Below are positions 5,643-11,203 of a stretch of 11,203 nt of DNA, piece by piece. Each line of letters opens with the position of its first letter. The stretch's first letter is position 1. Made by a program: the position numbers and the translations under genes. The notes beneath the pieces were generated by a model, which did no database searches, was not told the origin of the DNA, and saw only the letters and a list, made by a program, of their open reading frames with translations. The stretch comes from Thalassiosira profunda. Lineage: Eukaryota > Bacillariophyta > Thalassiosirophyceae > Thalassiosirales > Thalassiosiraceae. The stretch is taken from assembly GCA_036939355.1 (NCBI GenBank), contig JALLAP010002358.1, forward strand, positions 1-11,203, given 5' to 3'.

Positions 5643-8600
5643 ATGCCTGCCATGAGCGCCAAAGGCACCAATGAGTCGGCCGAGTCGGCCGACCAAGCCT
5701 ATGCGGCGAGACTGCAGCACGCGGACGACCGAGCGGCCATGATGAATTCCGACACCGGCAAGGCTTTCCGCCTCGTCGAGAGCGTGATCTCCATCGCGCG
5801 CACTATCAACGAGGCCTATCCGACGTTTGCCGAGCACAAGATCGAGGCTGTGTCCCACGACGATATGGTTTGGTTCGCCGAGCACATGATGGGCCTGCAA
5901 AAAGAGTACGGAGAGAGTCAGCAGAGGGAACACACCAAGGTTGACGTCGGCTTCCATTACACTCAATCAGATAACATTCCGAAGATACGCACGCACGGTT
6001 TATTGACGAAGGGCGAGCGCAAGGAGAAGAGCGTGACTTCCGCAAAGACCAACGCGAGCTTTTTTGGTGACGGGTAAGAGAGTTTGATGTTGTAGCTGCC
6101 TCGTGTCTGTGCGTCCATGTCTTGCCGAGCTCACCTCACTTCTTTCCTTCGGACTTGTTCCTGATCAGCATCTACACGGCGAACAATCCAACATCGTTTC
6201 GGCATTTTGGAGATGTTGGCCTGATTGTAGGAAGGCTCAAAGGCAAGGTCTTCCGAACCACTAAGTCGCTTTCTTCCGGCACTGACATCGGTGGCGCGAC
6301 GACCGTAATTGGAGACAAGCTAACGACCAGTCCCAAGCTGGACAGCAATGGCTTTCCTCTCGACGCTCGCACCAACGAGGTCGTCCTGCGAACGTCAAAA
6401 CAAGTCCTGCCAATGATTCGTTATAGTGACACGCTTCTCAAGTCGCCCGAAGGGAAGCAATGCATCCAGGACATGAAAGAGAATCTACTTCTGCTCATGT
6501 ATGAGTTCTTCAATAACGAGGGCAAGCCGCCGGCGGCCTCGCTTCCAGATCAGAAGACCCCGTCGGCGGCGGCGAGTGCATCCGCGAGGGCGGCGTTTGG
6601 TGATGTTGGTGCTTCTGCCTCCTCGGGGATGTCTGGAAAGGCACCCACCTCGCCCTTTGCCACACCGGGCGGGCTGCCGGCGCCTACAAAAGCATCGGTG
6701 GCCCACGCGCCCCCTTTTGGAGCACAGTCGTCTTCAGTTGGCACTTCCAGCCCAGCCAAATCGCCCGTTGGCTCTACGGGGGGTGTCGCATTTGGCGCTG
6801 CCTTTGGTGGAACGCAATCCTTTGGTACCATTTCTGCAGTCAATGCGCCTGCAAAGTCTCCTTTCGGCTCTACGACTAGTAAGGGCTTTGGTATTGGTGC
6901 TGCGCAGTCCCCGGGCAGTGCGTTTGGTGGTGGCGGACGATCGCCTCCGCATATCGGTGGCTTCAAACCCAGAGGTGCTGTTGGAATGCCATCACCCTTC
7001 AAGTTAGCGTCACCACCAACGAGCCCGATGAAGAGCAAGTCTTGCTAAAACTGCTGCACCAGCTTCTTCTGCCAAGCCTCAATTTGGCGCAATATCGAGC
7101 GGCGTGACCGGCGGCTCAGGCGCCTCGTTTGCTCCCTCGCCGAGTCCTGTTGCTGCTTCAGCATCTGCGTCCAGTGCTCCGTTAGGTTCTTTGCCTGGTG
7201 GCGGCTCTGCCGTTGGTGGGGGCGCTGCAGCCTCTAGATCACCAGTCTCTCCCAGCAGTCAGTTTGGCGCCACTCCCACCGCGGCGGGACCAGCCACCAA
7301 AGTTTCAGCCCCAGTTTCTGCTGCAACGAATTCATTGGCTGCTTTCCAGGTTGGGCAGGGCGGCTTGCCAGAAATTAAGATCCGGGCACGCAGGAATCTT
7401 CGCAGAACTGTCAAAAAGGAGCACGTTCAACACAACCAGCCTGTCTCAAGCTCGCCCTCAGCGGCAAAGGCAACGCCGAAAGTGGGTGGTGGTACTGTGA
7501 GGGAAAGTGGCTCTAACCTCAAGGACCCTCCGGAATGGGCCACTGCTGGTGCTGGCGCTGGCGCTGGCGCGCTCTCATCTGCGGCGAACCCTGTCCCAAA
7601 GAGCAACGACCCCCCAGCAGCGACGTCCAAGCCTCCGGCATTGAAATCTGACCCAAATGCCACTTCTTCGACTTCTCCAGTGGGCGGGCCTTCCGAGACC
7701 TCTTCGTCTGGAAGCAGTAAAGCGGCGGCAAAGAATGTGGTCGCAAGTTTGATTCCTTCTCTCGAGGAAACATCCCACTTGGCAACTTCCATCGCCCTGC
7801 ACTTGTGGTTCTTTGTGGCAGTTACATCGCCAATGAGCCCTGCTCGAGCATTTGCTGTGCATGCATTACTGCAAATCACGCTCCAGTTGCTCAATGCCAC
7901 GAGCCCGCCGGAGCTGTCTGCAGAGGCTCAATCTCCATTGGAGTCAGCATCAAAGAGCGCCACTCTTGTCGCTGTGGCTGATTACAAACGAATGCTGACC
8001 AAGTTCTACATTGAGGTCAATCTGAAGAAGGTTGCACAGGTTGATGCAATTTTGAACAAGTACAAGGTAAGTGATGAGGCGCTGGACTGGAAGAACACTC
8101 TCGATATCTTCGTTGACTCACCTGCTTGCGTACTGACCAGGGAAAAGAGCCCGAAATGTTCGTGAAGCTCGCCATGAAGTACAACACACCGAACGCATTG
8201 AACGAACTCTTCCTGGCCCGGGTCAAGGACATCGACAGAAAGGATTGCCTCGCTTTGACAAAGCTCTACATCCAAGTCTTCAACCCAGCCAAGGCTGCGG
8301 GCGCTGAAAAGTACTTATCTCAGCACAAGGTGCGTTCGATCTCGCAACGAGCAGTGTCTACGTTTCGCATTCTCACACTTGGTTACTCCACATCCGCTCT
8401 CTCAATTCACAGGGTAAGGAAGCTGAGATGTTCGCGAAGCTTTCGGAGAAATGGCGCACGGTAAATCCACTGGAAGTAGAGACGGAGGCAACAGCGCCTC
8501 CTGCAACAGCTGCTGCTCTACCCACGGCAAAGCCACAGAACCAGTCTGCTCCAACGCTAGCGACGAAGCCGAGCGCCCCCGGCCCATCTCTAGCTGCAAG

Positions 8601-10274
8601 TGCAGCTGCGCAAGTCTCGCCTCTTTTTGCCAGCGCGAGCGCACCTGGACCAGCGCCTCTTTTTGCATCCGCAAGCGCTCTTTTGACGGCTCCTTTCGCA
8701 TCTGGTGCTGAACTTGCTGCGCCCAAGACTCCTGGCAAGGAGGTTGATCCCTCCAATTCCAATTCTCAGGCTGCCTCGCCCACTGCACCACGCAGTATCA
8801 GCGCCGGAGGCTTTTCGTTTGAGGGAACGGCTGCCTCTGCTGCCAGTACTTCTGTCAGAGCTGTGTTTGGCTCAAGCAACTGTGGAGGATTCTCGTTTGG
8901 TGATGTCGGAGGCAAGCCGGTAGAGAAAAAGGGAGAAGCTGCCGCAACCAATGGGTTCTCGTTTGCAGTCTCTACAGGAACCAACGCCACCGCGTCAACC
9001 TCTACTGGCAAGAAGAGGGAAGGATCCACTGCATCCAATAGTCCTTTCGCTCCCAAGGTATCAAACAGCGCGTTCACTCCAACAGCCGCAGAGTTCAGAG
9101 CGCAAAAGGCTTCTGCTGCACTTTCTTCAGCGGCAGACTCAACAATGAAATCATCCAGCACGACTGTAGCGAAGAACAGGGAGAGTGCATCCGCTAAGCC
9201 GACGTCGAACAGTTCCTTTTCTCCGGCAACTGCCTCGCCTACGCCCTTTGCTGGATCATCTCCGAAGAAGGGACATGCCAATACGCCAAAAAAGACTTCC
9301 AGCGGCGGCGTCCTCCCTCCAACAACAGCAGCGTCGCAGAAGAAGGAAGAGTCAAAGCCATCAGTAAAGGCTTCCAGTGCCCTATCGACGGTGCCGAAGA
9401 GTCCTTTCCAACCCAATCCGACGTTGAGCAAGGCTTCTGCATTCAAATCCTCTGGAGCGTCGCCACCGAAGAAGAAGAGCGCATTCCCTCCCACGAAGTT
9501 CACTGCTCCCCAAACACTCTCTTACTACGCTCCGCAAACCCTGGATGGTGGGATTCCACCCGCGGCACTCTGTCAGCCTCGATCGGCCTGCAACATGGAT
9601 GAGGATTGCGTTGTCTGCCACGAAAAGCTGTCAACGGATAGCTGCGTAGCACTGTCACGATGCGGCCACGTCTTCCACTCGGAGTGCATCGAACAGGCGT
9701 TCAGGATGAAGCCGCAATGCCCCGTGTGCCGCGAACCAGTTGGTGAACCGCGGGGGAAGTCTCCGTCGGGTTCGATGGAAATTTCCATCACGCCCACATC
9801 GTGCTCCGGGTTCCAAGGGGACTCGATTGCCATCAAGTACCACGTCCCGTCGGCCACTCAACGGAGCTACCATGACCGCCCAGGTGCCTTTCATAGTGGG
9901 AAACACGCGACAGCCTATTTGCCCAACACTGTCGAGGGCCGGGGCATTCTCAAGAGGTTGGCGTACGCGTTCACGCACGGCCTCACGTTCACAGTGGGCA
10001 CATCGGCCACGACCGGGCAGACGGACCAGGTACGTTTGTTTGCCTGCTTTGTTTCTCTCTGCCAACTTCTCGCTGAATCCCGACTTCTCTACTGATCGTT
10101 TCTCAGTGCACCTGGGCTTCCATCCACCACAAGACGTCTACACATGGCGGCGCGGCGAAGCACGGATTTCCCGATGCTCACTACTTTGTGAATTGCAACG
10201 GCGAATTGGACGGCCTTCGTGTTCCTCCCGCGCATTCACTCGACTACAGTGGAAACGAGTTCACCGGCCCGTAG
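5643..10274 (+). CDS. PARP-like ADP-ribosyltransferase - FG-rich linker - RING-H2 - Deltex C-terminal (DTC) fusion protein, with one frame break
   Basis: Five exons: 5643-6073, 6169-8066, 8141-8329, 8413-10029 and 10107-10274. Skipping one base in 7032-7046 gives one frame of 1433 residues. About residues 100-230 look like a PARP-type catalytic domain. They carry H105 in GFHYTQSDNIPKI, then HGLLTKGE, Y146 in GDGIYTANNP, and E214 in TNEVVLRTSKQVLPMIRY, so a His-Tyr-Glu triad is present. The usual Gly after the His is Tyr. Ser/Ala/Pro-rich tracts with FG motifs follow, then a hydrophobic stretch (about 681-697) and a duplicated helical repeat (749-857). A PPKKKS basic signal lies at 1190-1195. 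The RING-H2 has C1238, C1241, C1256, H1258, H1261, C1264, C1275 and C1278. The DTC domain (about 1290-1420) shows H1326 in YHDRPG, ATAYLPN, FTVGTSATTG, IHHKT (1384-1388) and HGFPD (1397-1401). Deltex RING-DTC modules bind E2-ubiquitin and ADP-ribose/NAD. ATG 5652 is an alternative start. Confidence 0.83.
6594..7268 (+). repeat. FG-motif-rich low-complexity coding region, first block
   Basis: Within exon 2 the protein is Ser/Ala/Gly/Pro-rich and shows repeated FG dipeptides: AAFGDVG, PPFGAQ, VAFGAAFGGTQSFG, KSPFGS, KGFGIG, SAFGGGG, KPQFGA and SQFGAT. These resemble nucleoporin FG repeats. SPxK and KSP motifs occur among them. The block spans the frame break near 7040, with FG motifs in frame on both sides, which supports one continuous gene. 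Confidence 0.7.
7032..7048 (+). other. Frame break (+1) inside the PARP-Deltex gene
   Basis: The upstream frame reads through SPPTSPMKSKSC and stops at TAA 7046-7048. The downstream frame opens just after a TGA at 7029-7031 and continues LAKTAAPASSAKPQFG with the same composition. The switch must therefore lie in about 7032-7046 and equals one extra base. No good intron explains it: the only candidates of the right length end at a GAG acceptor (7099) and would remove coding-like sequence. A sequencing or assembly error, a true frameshift mutation, or programmed +1 recoding at TGC-TAA-A are all possible. Confidence 0.8.
7983..8466 (+). repeat. Duplicated helical repeat in the PARP-Deltex protein
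   Basis: Two copies of a helical unit of about 46 residues are visible. Unit 1 is coded at 7983-8066 plus 8141-8194 and unit 2 at 8243-8329 plus 8413-8466. Shared positions include LTK(F/L)YI, a Lys-rich helix, then (Y/H)K|GKE(P/A)EMF(V/A)KL..K(Y/W).T.N. In both copies a phase-0 intron falls exactly before GKE. Exon 3 (63 codons) therefore equals one period, which points to an exon duplication. I do not recognise a named family. Confidence 0.75.
8806..9450 (+). repeat. FG/FSFG-rich low-complexity coding region, second block
   Basis: In exon 4 the motifs GGFSFEG, AVFGSS, GGFSFGD, NGFSFAV, NSPFAP, NSAFTP, NSSFSP, TPFAGSS, KSPFQP and SAFKSS recur in a Ser/Thr/Lys/Pro-rich background. The GFSFG core is the classical nucleoporin FxFG form. 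The region probably stays disordered and links the helical repeat to the RING-DTC module. Confidence 0.7.
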
Positions 10275-10438
10275 AGAAAATGTCGATTGTAGGCGCCGAT
10301 GTCTTGTTTGTTTCACCTTAGTAGCGGCTTCTCCTTCTATGCTTTGTAGGGAGGCCAAACCTTAATTGATGGACCATCTAGCTTTTGCCCTCCATAAGAC
10401 TCCCTTCTGCTATCATCCCCACATTGTGAGTTCTCTTT
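10275..10438. other. Convergent 3' intergenic region
   Basis: These 164 bp lie between the stop of the PARP-Deltex gene (10272-10274) and the stop of the opposing YCII gene (10441-10439). The stretch is T-rich with TTGTTTGTTTC near 10308-10318 and shows no gene. No AATAAA is visible on either strand. Confidence 0.5.
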
Positions 10439-11000
10439 TTAGTTGGTCCCCACCACCACGCTCCACTCCGCAATCGAATGCCCGGTCACGATGCCGTTCG
10501 ACACGTACGGATCCCCGGCCACGAACTTCTCCGCCGCCTCCTTCGTCGTGAACACAAACAGGGCTGTTGTATGCGTTGCGTGCAACGTTGGAGCCAGCAT
10601 TACAAGGAAGATTGCAAATACCCGTCAATATCAATTGCGCAAATTCAACCCTGCACATTTGCAGTTGCCAACACTCACCGCCGTTCGGCACCCCCTCCCC
10701 GGGCACCAACGTCGGTCCGCCGCTCACACACGTGCCTTCTTCGATCATATCTTTTGCCAGCCCAATGTGTCCCTCCCGATGCGGGCCGCGCTTTTCCAAC
10801 ACATCCGGGATATACTCGTAATTTAGGAGATAGCGCGTCGGCGGGGTCGAGAAGAGGGCGGTGGATCCGGCGTAGGATCGGCTGATGGGCGTCGTTGATG
10901 GGTGATGGAAAGTGGTGAGGGCCGGGGCGAAAGCGGCCGCCGTGCGCGCCGCGACGCCCATGGCGGCGGAGCGGTGTAGCAGGCGCATCGATGATACCAT
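10439..11000 (-). CDS. YCII-related domain protein with organelle-type N-terminal extension
   Basis: Two exons, 11000..10679 and 10563..10439, are joined across a 115-nt phase-1 intron (GGCG|GTGAGT to CAACAG|CC). They encode 148 residues. Residues about 57-146 match the YCII (YciI-like) fold: RYLLNYEYIPDVLEKRGPHR, then EGHIGLA with the conserved H78. GGPTL.PGEGVPNGALFVF follows, then FVAGDPYV with D125, NGIVTGHSIAEWSVVVG and the end. YciI-type proteins are small ferredoxin-like-fold proteins with a His/Asp pair, often of unknown substrate. The first about 50 residues are rich in Arg, Ala and Ser with no acidic residue, which suggests a mitochondrial or plastid transit peptide. An AAAFAP segment (21-26) recalls the ASAFAP motif of complex-plastid targeting in diatoms and relatives. 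ATG 11000 is the first in frame; ATG 10988 is also possible. Confidence 0.88.
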
Positions 11001-11203
11001 GACGGGTGCAGGGCGGCGAATTGAGGAGGCCAGGCGTGGTGGAGGTGGGGTGCGGTGCGTGGGCGGGGGAGCGTCCACTTTATCATGTTGTTTTACTGGA
11101 GATGTAAAAAAGCTAGCTCGACTCGAATTCCTACGTAGACGGTAGTACCTTTATTCGTGTGTCACATGTGACTTTTTTCCTGACGAAAAGGGGGGAACGG
11201 GCA
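11001..11203. promoter_or_regulatory. Upstream region of the YCII gene
   Basis: No gene is seen. The stretch carries several palindromes close together: AGCTAGCT (11111-11118), GAATTC (11125-11130), CTACGTAG (11131-11138, with an ACGT core) and GTCACATGTGAC (11161-11172). They lie about 110-170 bp upstream of the YCII start codon, where promoter elements would be expected. The assignment is positional only. Confidence 0.4.
11161..11172. promoter_or_regulatory. 12-bp perfect palindrome GTCACATGTGAC (E-box-like)
   Basis: The site is fully self-complementary and contains CACATGTG, the kind of core bound by dimeric bHLH or bHLH-ZIP factors in other eukaryotes. It lies about 160 bp upstream of the YCII start. 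No binding protein is known here. Confidence 0.45.

Noticed and set aside
7003..7099. An intron (donor 7003 or 7039, acceptor 7099) as the cause of the frame break
   Set aside because: The lengths would restore the frame, but the donors (GTTAGC, GTCTTG) and the GAG acceptor are poor compared with all other introns here. The removed stretch also codes for sequence like its surroundings.
7775..7860. Transmembrane helices in the middle of the PARP-Deltex protein
   Set aside because: The hydrophobic stretch 681-697 (LATSIALHLWFFVAVTS) is short, contains a His and is followed by Pro. It leads into amphipathic helices, so a buried helix is as likely as a membrane segment.
7049..8165. A separate gene starting after the PARP frame stop
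   Set aside because: There is no spacer, no ATG in the downstream frame until about 7832, and the FG-rich composition continues across the break.
8766..9503. A 245-codon open frame on the minus strand, with others at 7427-7900 and 6550-7038
   Set aside because: These are antisense to Ser/Ala/Lys/Pro-rich coding sequence whose codons rarely give stops on the other strand. They start at arbitrary Mets and show no domain signal.
10564..10678. Minus-strand reading through to 10413 as a 221-residue protein
   Set aside because: It reads through a clear GTGAGT...CAACAG intron. Splicing restores the YCII sequence and a natural stop at 10439.
11001..11078. Extension of the YCII protein upstream to 11078
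   Set aside because: That start would be a GTG codon, which is not expected for a eukaryotic nuclear gene. The first in-frame ATG is at 11000.
1..11203. CRISPR arrays, tRNA or rRNA genes, transposons, viral genes
   Set aside because: I saw no regularly spaced repeats, no cloverleaf-type sequence, no terminal inverted repeats and no transposase or viral protein motifs on either strand.

Overview
The window is nuclear DNA of a eukaryotic microbe. Genes are compact and lie on both strands. Most are interrupted by short introns of about 68-125 nt with GTGAGT/GTAAGT-type donors and YAG acceptors, and one intron is GC-AG. There are no bacterial operon signals. The mix of proteins (plant-type clavaminate-synthase-like oxygenase, polyol-type aldo-keto reductase, Deltex ligase, PARP-like domain, RPP38-like protein) and the possibly organelle-targeted N-termini suggest a unicellular alga or related protist, perhaps a stramenopile or haptophyte. 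That lineage guess is weak. I reconstructed six genes by splicing the frames by eye.

Left third (1-4332): three oxidoreductase genes. A Gfo/Idh/MocA dehydrogenase (minus strand, cut by the window edge) is divergent from a six-exon gene for a 646-residue fusion. The fusion joins a complete TauD/clavaminate-synthase-like Fe(II)/2-oxoglutarate oxygenase to a complete aldo-keto reductase resembling sorbitol-6-phosphate/mannose-6-phosphate reductases. A convergent single-exon SDR gene follows, with only 78 bp between the two stop codons. The SDR has a secretory-type N-terminus and lacks the usual Tyr and Lys of the active site. The three genes may act in one sugar or polyol route, but adjacency is the only evidence.

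Middle and right (4525-10274): a small nuclear-looking protein with an L7Ae-like domain of the RPP38/Pop3 type, then a large gene on the same strand. The large gene encodes an N-terminal PARP-like ADP-ribosyltransferase domain with a visible His-Tyr-Glu triad, long Ser/Ala/Pro-rich tracts with nucleoporin-like FG/FSFG motifs, a duplicated helical repeat, and a C-terminal RING-H2 plus Deltex C-terminal (DTC) domain. This would unite in one polypeptide what animals do with the PARP9-DTX3L pair: ADP-ribosylation coupled to ubiquitin ligation. One +1 frame break at about 7032-7048 separates the PARP part from the rest. It could be a sequence error, a real mutation or a recoding site.

Right end (10439-11000, minus): a two-exon gene for a YCII-domain protein with an organelle-type N-terminal extension. 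The DNA upstream of it carries several palindromes, including the 12-bp GTCACATGTGAC.
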